A stretch of 16,349 nucleotides of DNA from an uncultured Candidatus Saccharibacteria bacterium (GCA_947095985.1 CAMUPZ010000013.1:1-16349); one strand, 5' to 3'. Shown: positions 1 through 6,327, numbered from the stretch's first letter. The notes: generated from the sequence alone by a model not told the origin. Numbers and translations are program-made.

Positions 1-740
1 TTAGAAATATCCAAAAACTCTTTGTCGCCAAAACAAACCCGCCGCTGCAACTCCTGCATGGCGCGGAGCTTATTGCGAAGATCAGCCGCCCGCTCAAAAT
101 CATGCAGCCCAGCCGCCGTTTTCATGTCGCGCTCCAGCTCGGCGGCGATAGCTTTACGATTACCCTTGATATAGCTGATGAGTTTGTGCAAACTAGCTTT
201 GTAGGCGACTGGTCCATCACTCAGCCGCGGGCTGAGACCCAAATCTTCATCCAATTTCGACTGCCCCGGACGGCGCTGCCTGATCAAATACGGAAAAACC
301 CGCCGCAAATAGCGCAGCGCTTTTTTCAAAGCAAAGCCATTATAGAACGGGCCAATATATTCCGCGCCATCATCAGCTGGGTTACGCGTAAAACTGACAG
401 TAGGCCACTCGCTTTTCATGTCGATTCGCACGTACATCTGCGATTTATCATCGCGCAGCAGCACGTTGTAGCGCGGCATATAGCGCTTGACCATCTCGCT
501 TTCCAGAAATAAGGCGTCAACTTCGCTCTCGGTCTCAATCCAATCAGTATCAGCAATTTCCGCCACCAACGCCATGGTTTTATTGTCCCGCCCGCGCGAA
601 TCCTGAAAATACTGGCGTACGCGATTTTTCAACACTGCTGCTTTGCCGATATAGATGATCTCGCCGCTCGCCGACTTATGAAAATAAACACCGGGGCTGC
701 GCGGTAGAGTTTTGAGTTTTTGCTGCAACTGTTTATTCAC
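1..740 (-). CDS. uvrC: Excinuclease ABC subunit C, N-terminal part (3' end beyond window)
   Basis: Nuclease subunit of UvrABC nucleotide excision repair. Reading back from GTG at 738-740 gives 246 codons open to the window edge. An N-terminal GIY-YIG nuclease domain is visible: GVYF at residues 17-20, YIGKAA at 30-35, then R40 and E80 as the likely catalytic Arg and Glu. A UVR (UvrB-binding) motif follows at about residues 195-232 (AELERDMKTAAGLHDFERAA). The segment around residues 151-178, where UvrC of E. coli and B. subtilis carries four cysteines that bind a 4Fe-4S cluster, contains none; the only Cys in this part is C236. The start is GTG with no Shine-Dalgarno, but TATAAT lies 7 bases upstream, so the message is probably leaderless. 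The C-terminal RNase H-like and HhH domains lie outside the window. Family assignment is secure. Confidence 0.95.
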   Translation of the reverse strand, partial: MNKQLQQKLKTLPRSPGVYFHKSASGEIIYIGKAAVLKNRVRQYFQDSRGRDNKTMALVAEIADTDWIETESEVDALFLESEMVKRYMPRYNVLLRDDKSQMYVRIDMKSEWPTVSFTRNPADDGAEYIGPFYNGFALKKALRYLRRVFPYLIRQRRPGQSKLDEDLGLSPRLSDGPVAYKASLHKLISYIKGNRKAIAAELERDMKTAAGLHDFERAADLRNKLRAMQELQRRVCFGDKEFLDIS

Positions 741-747
741 AAGTACT

Positions 748-753
748 ATTATA
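748..753 (-). promoter_or_regulatory. -10 box (TATAAT) of uvrC
   Basis: A perfect TATAAT is followed by 7 bases and then the GTG start of uvrC. No convincing -35 is seen. Transcription would begin at or next to the start codon, implying a leaderless mRNA. Confidence 0.6.
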
Positions 754-808
754 TCTTATATCAAGTAATCAAGCTGCTAATAATGTCAGTCAAAGCCCTC
801 TTCAATAA

Positions 809-1414
809 TTATTTTCTATTACGCAATATTGTCTCAAACAACTCAGGAAAAGTATCATCGGCCATGTCACGCTTACCACAAAAATGCCTATATCCCGGAA
901 ATAATCGATAACAGGCAGACGGGAAAGATTTTTTTAGAATTTTTATTGCAGTATCAACTCGCACCGAGTCATTGTCAGAGTAAAATATAGTTAGACTACG
1001 TACGCGATCAAGTAGCGCCTCGTCAATCTTAAAATTAAAAAAACCGCCACGAAGCGGCTCATCATATGGAGCTTCGGGGTTAAATTTATCGCCAAAAGCT
1101 GGCGCAATGAGATAGACGTCGCCTGCACAAATTTGCGGGTTCTCGCTCATCCATTGAATTAGAAAACCCCCGCCACAACTATGACCAACCAACATAGTTT
1201 CTGAATTTACATCATATTTTTCAAAAGTCTGTCGCCACAGTGAGTAATCTGGTCGCCATGATTCAGGCATCTCGGGCGTCTGAGTGTCAATACCACGAAT
1301 TAGCAGCTGCTGTTGTAGCCATGGAATCCAAATTGAGTTACTGGCGCTCGGTAGATTTGGATTGAAATAAGATTGTTTGGACGGCTTACCGTGAACAATT
1401 ATCGCCTGCTTCAT
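809..1414 (-). CDS. Alpha/beta hydrolase, RBBP9/YdeN-like serine hydrolase
   Basis: Probable small cytoplasmic serine hydrolase (201 aa) with no signal peptide or membrane span. The N-terminus AIIVHGKP is the usual first strand and oxyanion-hole region. The nucleophile elbow is GHSCGG with Ser79. YSDNDSVRV gives a likely acid at Asp149, and GYRHF gives a likely catalytic His177. This triad layout and the length match the RBBP9/YdeN group. The substrate cannot be told from sequence. It is divergent from the hydrolase-like gene at 1494, with about 80 bp between them. The ATG start has TAATAT 6 bases upstream, preceded by TGT (extended -10 form), and no Shine-Dalgarno, so it is likely leaderless. 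It ends 69 bp before the uvrC start and may be co-transcribed with uvrC, although uvrC has its own -10. Confidence 0.8.
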   Translation of the reverse strand: MKQAIIVHGKPSKQSYFNPNLPSASNSIWIPWLQQQLLIRGIDTQTPEMPESWRPDYSLWRQTFEKYDVNSETMLVGHSCGGGFLIQWMSENPQICAGDVYLIAPAFGDKFNPEAPYDEPLRGGFFNFKIDEALLDRVRSLTIFYSDNDSVRVDTAIKILKKSFPSACYRLFPGYRHFCGKRDMADDTFPELFETILRNRK

Positions 1415-1420
1415 ATTCCA

Positions 1421-1426
1421 ATATTA
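1421..1426 (-). promoter_or_regulatory. -10 box (TGT-TAATAT) of the RBBP9-like hydrolase
   Basis: TAATAT ends exactly 6 bases before the ATG at 1414 and is preceded by TGT, an extended -10 arrangement. The predicted transcript starts at the ATG. Confidence 0.5.
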
Positions 1427-1452
1427 ACACAATGATACGTTAGCTTATGTAT

Positions 1453-1483
1453 TTGACAAATTTGTAATGTACGATATTATAAT
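1453..1483 (+). promoter_or_regulatory. Promoter TTGACA / TATAAT of the hydrolase-like gene at 1494
   Basis: A perfect -35 TTGACA (1453-1458) and a perfect -10 TATAAT (1478-1483) are 19 bp apart. An overlapping TATTAT at 1475-1480 would give a 16 bp spacer. Both -10 options lie downstream of the in-frame ATG at 1467, so transcription starts after that codon, near 1488-1490, and the usable start is ATG 1494. A 10-bp palindrome ACAAATTTGT overlaps the -35 (1456-1465). Confidence 0.75.
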
Positions 1484-1493
1484 AAACGAAACG

Positions 1494-2324
1494 ATGGATG
1501 GTCTAAAACAACCCATAACAACTTTTTGCATAGGCGGGGGCGGTAGTCATTTGACAAGAGGCTCAGTCGCCTTTAATTATATTAACGATACTCTATCAGG
1601 GTGTGGCATTGCTCCGCACAATATTCACGGCGTTACTACTGACGCGACCGGCCTCCGTGTCCGCTCTCCCTCAGAGCAATATGAAGAAATAATGGATAAC
1701 CTGCCTAGCGGAGCCAAAGAGGAGAGTGAAAAAGGTTCCGTATTACTAATAGCCCAATGCATGGGTACAATCGCTGCCCATCAAGCATTATCGTCCATGA
1801 CTGAAGAAGGCATAGACGCAGCACTTGTAGCCTTTTCACCTCCATTACCAAGCCCAGACAAAGTAATTCAACTGCCAAATTCTAGAAAACGGCGACGCAA
1901 TAATGATACAGAAATGCAATGTCCGACGTTTCCAGACGGCAAGATAGGTGATTTCAGCGTTCTACGCCACGAATGGCTTCCTATTCCTCAGAAGTACTTT
2001 CACGACATCCAAGAAACTCGCGATCTAGAAGAGAAACTACGTCAATCAGTCGAAATTGGCCGCGCGGCAGTAATTGCGGCAGAAAGAGACTGGAATACTA
2101 GTACTCCGTTAATTGTTAGCAGCTGGAGGCGAAGCTGGCAACTGCGCGGATTACACGAGGCTAGACAACGAGCTATTATCGTACCAAAAGCGGGCCATTC
2201 GCTCCATCCAAGCGGCGAGAACAAGCACCTCGCACTCCTTTCGCAACGGCAAGCCTGCCAACTGGTTGTGGACGCTGGCTTAAAAATTTTGAGTACCAGC
2301 TTTCCGGGCAGAGGATTGGAATAA
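1494..2324 (+). CDS. Alpha/beta-hydrolase-like protein with Cys at the nucleophile elbow
   Basis: Predicted 276-aa soluble protein of unknown substrate. LLIAQCMGTIAAH has the shape of an alpha/beta-hydrolase nucleophile elbow, but with Cys89 where Ser is usual and Ala in place of the first Gly. PKAGHSLHP near the C-terminus offers a catalytic His235, and a glycine-rich stretch CIGGGGSH near the N-terminus could form the oxyanion hole. No clear acid follows the strand PLIVSSW, where one is expected, so activity is uncertain. A basic patch SRKRRRNN lies mid-protein in the cap region. A longer reading from ATG 1467 adds nine residues, but the promoter lies inside that extension, so ATG 1494 is preferred; it has only about a 4-nt leader and no Shine-Dalgarno. 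It is divergent from the other hydrolase and convergent with the HD gene. The fold call is moderate and the function is unknown. Confidence 0.65.
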   Translation: MDGLKQPITTFCIGGGGSHLTRGSVAFNYINDTLSGCGIAPHNIHGVTTDATGLRVRSPSEQYEEIMDNLPSGAKEESEKGSVLLIAQCMGTIAAHQALSSMTEEGIDAALVAFSPPLPSPDKVIQLPNSRKRRRNNDTEMQCPTFPDGKIGDFSVLRHEWLPIPQKYFHDIQETRDLEEKLRQSVEIGRAAVIAAERDWNTSTPLIVSSWRRSWQLRGLHEARQRAIIVPKAGHSLHPSGENKHLALLSQRQACQLVVDAGLKILSTSFPGRGLE

Positions 2325-2348
2325 ACAAGAAAGCACTTCAGCGACCTA

Positions 2349-3062
2349 TCAACGGCGTAAGTATTCTTCCAAAAATTCGCTCCACTCTGGCACATTCTTC
2401 TCGCGAAAATAATGGCGCAAGAAATCAACCATAATTTGTTGGCGGTTTTCCGCTTCTATTCGCCCAGGCTCCGTCAATATCAAGCCCTTCAGCTTCAGCA
2501 GCTTTTCAAAGAAGTGATTAATGAAGCCGTCGGTATCATGAGTATTGCCATCAGCATTATATTCGTGCGCCGCCAGATTAACATTCGGCCAAACTGCGGG
2601 GTCAAAAATCCGCCCGCCATGATGGCAGGCATAAACCAGCGCCCGCTCAATCTCGACCGCGCCGATAGCATCGCACATATCAGCGTCAGATACCAGCTGC
2701 CCCGCCAGCCGCTGTGGCTGCTTGCCGTTCAAACGTTTGCTATAGCCGATCGCCGCAACATTTTCCAATACCGCTCGGCGCAAATCTTCAGCCACCTTTG
2801 CTTCTGTCATAATATTTACTGCGTTCGTCAATTTCTCTGCCTGTGCTTTGCCGACCAATTTGTAATCATCAACGTCATGCAGCCAAGCCGTCAACAGCAC
2901 TTCTTGCATATCCACCGGCTCGCGGCATTCGCTAGCAAAACGCTCCGCCAGCAGCGCCACCCGCTCGACATGATCATCGGCGTGACCTGAAGTGTCGCCA
3001 CCAAGTAACTGGCGGATTTTAGATTTTACTATTTCAAGCTGGGCAAGTTGCTGATTATTCAT
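2349..3062 (-). CDS. HD-domain phosphohydrolase (YedJ-like)
   Basis: Predicted metal-dependent phosphohydrolase of the HD superfamily, 237 aa from the preferred start. Motifs in order: GHADDHVERV (His27/His31), the eponymous His62-Asp63 in AWLHDVDDYK, and VSDADMCDAIGA (Asp126/Asp128) in the distal helix. This matches YedJ-type soluble HD proteins, whose physiological substrates are poorly known. An in-frame ATG ten codons upstream (3092) exists, but TATAAT sits within that stretch, 6 bases before ATG 3062. The internal Met therefore starts the protein and the message is leaderless. The stop of Nudix 1 lies only 30 bp upstream. A diverged partial copy of this gene lies at 5612-5785. It converges on the hydrolase-like gene, with 24 bp between stops and no hairpin visible. 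Confidence 0.8.
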   Translation of the reverse strand: MNNQQLAQLEIVKSKIRQLLGGDTSGHADDHVERVALLAERFASECREPVDMQEVLLTAWLHDVDDYKLVGKAQAEKLTNAVNIMTEAKVAEDLRRAVLENVAAIGYSKRLNGKQPQRLAGQLVSDADMCDAIGAVEIERALVYACHHGGRIFDPAVWPNVNLAAHEYNADGNTHDTDGFINHFFEKLLKLKGLILTEPGRIEAENRQQIMVDFLRHYFREKNVPEWSEFLEEYLRR

Positions 3063-3068
3063 GTTTAT

Positions 3069-3074
3069 ATTATA
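3069..3074 (-). promoter_or_regulatory. -10 box (TATAAT) of the HD gene
   Basis: A perfect TATAAT ends 6 bases before ATG 3062, so the first transcribed base should be the A of ATG. The same element is kept ahead of the HD remnant at 5793-5798. Confidence 0.65.
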
Positions 3075-3092
3075 CATAAAAGACAGAGACAT

Positions 3093-3515
3093 CTACTGAT
3101 ACCTAGTAAAATACAGAGTGTAATACTCTTTAGGAATATACCCTCTACTAAGCCACCGAGTCTCCATTATTTCAAGGTTACATTTTATATCATAATCAGA
3201 CGCTTGCGCCGCAAAGACTCGAACTGAAAACTCAATATATGACTCACGAGAATTAGCTTTCCCAAGATACTGCAGATTCTCTACGCTAATTCCTAACTCT
3301 TCCAACACTTCTCGGATAGCAGCCTGCTCATAACTTTCATGGCGTTTTACGCCGCCACCAGGCAAAGCCCATTTTTGACGGCTAAAGCGACCCCTAACCA
3401 ACAAAATCTTGCCGTCATTACGATAAACAATTACACGCACACGATCTTTTGTCGGTGTAATCCTAAAAATTAGCGATATGACGCATGTGATTCCACGATA
3501 AATTTTATTGATCAT
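3093..3515 (-). CDS. Nudix hydrolase (copy 1)
   Basis: 140-aa Nudix-family pyrophosphohydrolase, acting on a nucleoside diphosphate linked to another moiety; the exact substrate is not evident. A complete Nudix box spans residues 54-76: Gly54, Glu60, then REVLEELGI, matching Gx5Ex7REUxEExGU. The upstream strands read VRVIVYRNDGKILLVRGRF, with WALPGGG leading into the box. The first 20 residues (MINKIYRGITCVISLIFRIT) are hydrophobic and may associate with membrane. Its closest relative here is the Nudix gene at 5829-6254, alike along the whole length, and each copy is followed by an HD gene or remnant. No clear Shine-Dalgarno precedes the ATG. A weak TAAATA lies 7 bases upstream and a stronger TATAAT about 90 bases upstream, so the 5' end is unsettled. 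Confidence 0.88.
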   Translation of the reverse strand: MINKIYRGITCVISLIFRITPTKDRVRVIVYRNDGKILLVRGRFSRQKWALPGGGVKRHESYEQAAIREVLEELGISVENLQYLGKANSRESYIEFSVRVFAAQASDYDIKCNLEIMETRWLSRGYIPKEYYTLYFTRYQ

Positions 3516-3602
3516 AGAAATTTATTTACCTAAAAAATTACCCTGCTGTAGTCAGTGTAGTTGACTAAGCAAATTGTTACGACTAGCTACTTCTCCACTA
3601 TC

Positions 3603-3608
3603 ATTATA
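3603..3608 (-). promoter_or_regulatory. Possible -10 box (TATAAT) for Nudix 1
   Basis: TATAAT lies in the 146-bp gap between the DUF488 gene and Nudix 1. A TTGATT upstream is only 14 bp away, so the -35 is poor. If used, the leader would be about 80 nt and include the small inverted repeat TAGTCA / TGACTA (3549-3567). The rest of the gap shows nothing I can interpret. Confidence 0.35.
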
Positions 3609-3661
3609 TTTTCTCTCTTATTAATCAAGTTCTCATCCATCAAACAGTAGCTCAAGTCTAA

Positions 3662-4039
3662 TTATAGTCTTGTATAATTATCTAATATAAAATAGCCCTC
3701 TAACCATTGCTTAAGTACTATCGCCTGGTTAAACTCCGCATCCTTAGCGCTATACAATAGCGTAACGGTTGGATGATTAGTCCAGTCATTTCTCGCCTTG
3801 ATAGTGGCGGGATTTTCATCTAACTCTTTTGTATAACGTTCTGAAAGTTCTGTAAATTTTTCTGGGTCATGATTAAACCATTGGCGCAGCTCATTGGTTG
3901 GCGCGATTTCTTTAGCCCACTCGTCTAGCGACGCTCGTTTTTTACTTATACCGCGCGGCCACAATCGGTCAACTAGCACGCGGTAGCCATCGTCCGATTC
4001 TGGCGATTCGTAAATTCGTTTAATTTTATAAACTGTCAT
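3662..4039 (-). CDS. DUF488 (YeaO-like) protein
   Basis: 125-aa small cytoplasmic protein of the DUF488 family (E. coli YeaO type), whose biochemical function is unknown. Typical family blocks are seen: YRVLVDRLWPRGISKKRA near residues 19-36, DEWAKEIAPTNELRQWFNHDPEKF at about 39-62, and VTLLYSAKD near 92-100. Its ATG overlaps the stop of the glycosylase-family gene as ATGA, and a strong GGAGGTG lies 5 bases upstream inside that gene, so the two are almost certainly co-transcribed and translationally coupled. DUF488 proteins often sit beside nucleic-acid or stress genes, but no role is proven here. Confidence 0.85.
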   Translation of the reverse strand: MTVYKIKRIYESPESDDGYRVLVDRLWPRGISKKRASLDEWAKEIAPTNELRQWFNHDPEKFTELSERYTKELDENPATIKARNDWTNHPTVTLLYSAKDAEFNQAIVLKQWLEGYFILDNYTRL

Positions 4040-4623
4040 GACAGCACCTCCTTAACTATAGTTTGTAGAACTGGAATAACGTCCGATTCAAACCAGGGAT
4101 TACGTTTGCGCCAGCCAATATTGAGCGGCGATGGATGAACCAATGGAAAATAATCTGGCAAATACATATTAAAGTCCGCCACAGTTGCTGTCAAATTCTG
4201 CTTGGCGCGGCGATCAAGATAATATTTTTGCGCATACGAACCAACCAAAATTGTCAGACGCACATTCGGCATCTGTGCTAGCAAACGCGGATGCCATTTC
4301 CTGGCAAAATCCAAGCGAGGCGGCAAATCGCCATGTGTACCCCTGCCTGGATAATAAAAATCTATCGGCATCAGCGCAAAGAGATCGGGATTGTAAAACT
4401 GCTCATCCGTTACGTTCAGCCATTGCCGAAGCAAACGACCGCTCGCATCATTCCACGGCTTTAGTGTTTGCTGAGCAATTCGACCTGGCGCCTGCCCGAC
4501 CAGTACAATTCGCGAACTTGACGAAGCAGAATATACAGGCAACCAACCTCTATTAGTAAAATCGGCATTCATTGGATCGGTTGCGATCTGATCATATAAA
4601 AGCGGTTTAGCATGCGACTTCAT
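4036..4623 (-). CDS. Uracil-DNA glycosylase family protein
   Basis: 195-aa protein of the uracil-DNA glycosylase superfamily. Members excise uracil or related damaged bases from DNA, starting base-excision repair. Two signature motifs are clear: VGQAPGR at residues 42-48 (water-activating/uracil-binding loop) and VHPSPLN at 162-168 (DNA-intercalating loop), with the strand LTILVGSYAQKYYL between. It has no cysteines, so it is not an Fe-S family 4 or 5 enzyme and resembles the broad single-domain glycosylase-like group often annotated only as family protein. Precise specificity is uncertain. The ATG has no Shine-Dalgarno, but TATTAA ends 6 bases upstream, so it probably heads a leaderless two-gene unit with the DUF488 gene. 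Confidence 0.85.
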   Translation of the reverse strand: MKSHAKPLLYDQIATDPMNADFTNRGWLPVYSASSSSRIVLVGQAPGRIAQQTLKPWNDASGRLLRQWLNVTDEQFYNPDLFALMPIDFYYPGRGTHGDLPPRLDFARKWHPRLLAQMPNVRLTILVGSYAQKYYLDRRAKQNLTATVADFNMYLPDYFPLVHPSPLNIGWRKRNPWFESDVIPVLQTIVKEVLS

Positions 4624-4629
4624 ATATTA

Positions 4630-4635
4630 TTAATA
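4630..4635 (-). promoter_or_regulatory. Probable -10 box (TATTAA) of the glycosylase-DUF488 unit
   Basis: TATTAA occupies -12 to -7 relative to the ATG, the spacing seen at other first genes here. The region is AT-rich, so chance occurrence is possible, and no -35 is seen. Confidence 0.4.
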
Positions 4636-4680
4636 ATCTTATCACATCCACTTCGTCGGCTTTAGTCTAATTTCTTTTCT

Positions 4681-5607
4681 CTACCAGCCGAGCAATTCAG
4701 TAAAACGCTTCTGGGCGCTGGCACATTCGCCTAGCTCGATGCTCGTCACTGGTATATCGATACCGTATGAAAGCAATAACTCTCGCATTTCATCCTGCTT
4801 ATCGCGAGGAACTTCTATGTGTGAAATATTTGCAATGTCTATCCGTTTATCAGCGCGTACTTCGTAATGACTCATTGGTTTTTCTAGTTTTAATTGCGAA
4901 TCAAGACTCTTAACACCAATTAAAATTGGATAATTACCCGAAATATCACTACCCAGACAGAAGATATCCCACACATCGCGTGCCTGCTTATTCACTTTCT
5001 TTCCCCAAGTATTATCGCCATTTTCATCATGCGACAATGTACGCCAAGTTTTCCAACGGCGCAACATTTTGACCCCATTGACCGTAAATAGTCGCGCATA
5101 AAACAAACTGTAGTAATATGATGTCCAAGTCAGAGCGTCACCATAGCGATTTTTCTCTTTCCAGCCAAGACCATGCATGTCAGCATACGATCGTGCTACC
5201 ATGCGACTTCGACATAATGAAATTGAATGTATGATATGTTGGTCACTACCACCAAAGACTGCGTACACATCACGTGCTGGTTTGAGTCCAGCAGCATCAC
5301 AAAAGCTCTTCAGGACATCAACTGTGCCGTGCTCACCATGCTGCCAGCGGCCGGTACCATGCCAAAACTGAGTGCCTTTCGTCAGCTTTTGATATTCGCT
5401 CATTTCCGAACTACTAAATTGGTGCAGGGTTTTTGTTTTGATAATCCGCTTGTGAGCCATTCTATCTAACAGCCTCTCAACACTGCGCAACCGAACCTTG
5501 TGAGTGATTGCCAGTAAAAGATGATGCGGCAAATACCGCAAGAGTCTTTTGATAAACAACTTTTGATATCCGTTATCTTTAGTCCTGTCGCGCCGACGTG
5601 TAACCAT
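4681..5607 (-). CDS. Putative ADP-ribosyltransferase-like protein
   Basis: 308-aa protein I do not recognise as a named family. Several blocks recall the H-Y-E ADP-ribosyltransferase fold (PARP/KptA side). TQFWHGTGRWQHG at residues 79-91 is like the first-strand HGT motif. VDVLKSFCDAAGLKP at 96-110 is like the helix and GL turn that follow. HSISLCRSRMVARSYADM at 127-144 is like the Ser/Tyr strand-helix. SHYEVRADKRIDIANISHIEVP at about 246-267 could hold the catalytic Glu (E249 or E265). A basic N-terminus (MVTRRRDRTK, then RLLRYLPHHLLL) precedes the domain. Its ATG lies 4 bases after the stop of the HD remnant, so it probably uses that remnant's promoter. The Nudix genes and glycosylase nearby make a nucleotide or NAD theme possible. 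The fold call is tentative. Confidence 0.4.
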   Translation of the reverse strand: MVTRRRDRTKDNGYQKLFIKRLLRYLPHHLLLAITHKVRLRSVERLLDRMAHKRIIKTKTLHQFSSSEMSEYQKLTKGTQFWHGTGRWQHGEHGTVDVLKSFCDAAGLKPARDVYAVFGGSDQHIIHSISLCRSRMVARSYADMHGLGWKEKNRYGDALTWTSYYYSLFYARLFTVNGVKMLRRWKTWRTLSHDENGDNTWGKKVNKQARDVWDIFCLGSDISGNYPILIGVKSLDSQLKLEKPMSHYEVRADKRIDIANISHIEVPRDKQDEMRELLLSYGIDIPVTSIELGECASAQKRFTELLGW

Positions 5608-5611
5608 AGTG

Positions 5612-5785
5612 CTATTTCCCAGCTTTTTCTAAAACGTCAGACACATTTTGTCCCGCCAGCCGCTGCGGTTGCTGGCCATTCAGCCGCTTAACATGATCAT
5701 CAGCGTGACCTGAAGTGTCGCCACCAAGTAATTGGTGGACTTTAGGTTTTACTATTTCAAGCTGAGCAATTTGTTGGTCGTTCAT
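5612..5785 (-). pseudogene. Internally deleted HD-domain gene remnant
   Basis: A 57-codon open frame from ATG 5785 copies the start of the HD gene at 2349-3062. MNDQQIAQLEIVK and LLGGDTSGHADDHV match residues 1-32 of that protein, then it jumps in frame to KRLNGQQPQRLAG, matching residues 109-121. About 76 codons are missing, including the catalytic HD pair (62-63), and the distal helix is replaced by VLEKAGK and a stop. It cannot be an active HD enzyme. The promoter TATAAT is kept 7 bases before the ATG, and the stop lies 4 bases before the next gene. It may therefore survive as a promoter plus coupled leader cistron. An open frame extends upstream to 5875, but that part overlaps the end of Nudix 2 and lacks the promoter logic. 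Confidence 0.8.
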
Positions 5786-5792
5786 GCTTAAT

Positions 5793-5798
5793 ATTATA
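5793..5798 (-). promoter_or_regulatory. -10 box (TATAAT) retained before the HD remnant
   Basis: TATAAT lies 7 bases before ATG 5785, in the same context as the intact HD gene (shared flank CTCT-T-ATGTATAAT). It likely drives the remnant and the ADP-ribosyltransferase-like gene. Confidence 0.55.
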
Positions 5799-5828
5799 CA
5801 TAAGAGACAGAGTTGTACGCCATTAGGC

Positions 5829-6254
5829 TTAGCTAATATACAGCGTGCGATACTCTTTAGGAATACACTTCCCATTAGTCCACCGCACCTCCATTATCTC
5901 AAAATTACACTTTATATCTTGAGTTGATGCATGTGCGACAAACATCCGAACTGGAAAAGTAGTATACGACTCATGAGAATTAGCTTTTCCGAGATATCGC
6001 AGATTATCTATCTTTAGTCCAACCTCTTCTAAAACCTCTCTCGCAGCAGCCTGTTCATAACTCTCATTACGATTCACCCCACCTCCCGGCAAAGCCCACT
6101 TTTGACGACTAAAGCGATTCTTGACCAGCAGAACATCGCCGTCATCACGATAAATAATCACCCGCACGCGATCTTTTTTCGGTCCAATCTTAAACAGTAG
6201 CGACATGACGCAGGCAATTCCACGAAAGATTGCCCGCCCAAATACGCCAAACAT
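5829..6254 (-). CDS. Nudix hydrolase (copy 2)
   Basis: About 141 aa from the preferred ATG. The complete Nudix box covers residues 58-80: Gly58, Glu64, REVLEEVGL. It is colinear with Nudix 1 throughout, including RVRVIIYRDDGDVLLVKNRFSRQKWALP and the C-terminal IPKEYRTLY. The hydrophobic N-terminus GRAIFRGIACVMSLLFKI is also shared. The frame is open to a TTG/GTG pair at 6296/6293, preceded by a GAGGAAG at a long distance after the cupin stop. ATG 6254 is chosen because similarity to copy 1 begins just after it and a TATAAA lies 18 bases upstream, giving a short leader. The longer start remains possible, which would join it to the fur-trx-cupin operon 31 bp upstream. The HD remnant follows at 44 bp. 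Confidence 0.85.
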   Translation of the reverse strand: MFGVFGRAIFRGIACVMSLLFKIGPKKDRVRVIIYRDDGDVLLVKNRFSRQKWALPGGGVNRNESYEQAAAREVLEEVGLKIDNLRYLGKANSHESYTTFPVRMFVAHASTQDIKCNFEIMEVRWTNGKCIPKEYRTLYIS

Positions 6255-6327
6255 CTTACTAATGACTGATCCTTTATAAGCCACAAAATCCACCAATTTA
6301 GTAGAGACTTCCTCTTTTGGCGGCAGC

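Larger units (their letters stand above)
2682..3515 (-). repeat. Diverged duplication, copy A (Nudix 1 plus start of HD gene)
   Basis: This stretch is colinear with 5632-6254, including the intergenic bases between the two genes, apart from about 228 bases of HD core present only here. Shared words include TCATGATCATC-GCGTGACC, CGCCACCAAGTAA and ATACTCTTTAGGAATA. It marks an old segmental duplication with three genes now lying between the copies. Confidence 0.85.
5632..6254 (-). repeat. Diverged duplication, copy B (Nudix 2 plus HD remnant)
   Basis: Second copy of the Nudix-HD cassette. Colinearity with copy A runs through Nudix, the intergenic spacer, the promoter and the first 32 HD codons, then resumes after the deletion for about 20 codons, ending near 5632. 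Confidence 0.85.

Noticed and set aside
102..512. Long open frame on the + strand within the uvrC region
   Set aside because: It is the antisense shadow of uvrC, whose minus-strand translation shows clear GIY-YIG and UVR motifs.
1456..1465. Palindrome ACAAATTTGT at the hydrolase -35
   Set aside because: Only 10 bp in AT-rich DNA, and it does not match the 21-bp Fur-type palindrome; not enough to call an operator.
3549..3567. TAGTCA/TGACTA inverted repeat upstream of Nudix 1 as a terminator
   Set aside because: The stem is only 6 AT-rich pairs with no T-tract; too weak to call.
5786..5875. Upstream extension of the HD remnant frame
   Set aside because: It overlaps the end of Nudix 2 and contains the TATAAT; similarity to the HD protein begins only at ATG 5785.
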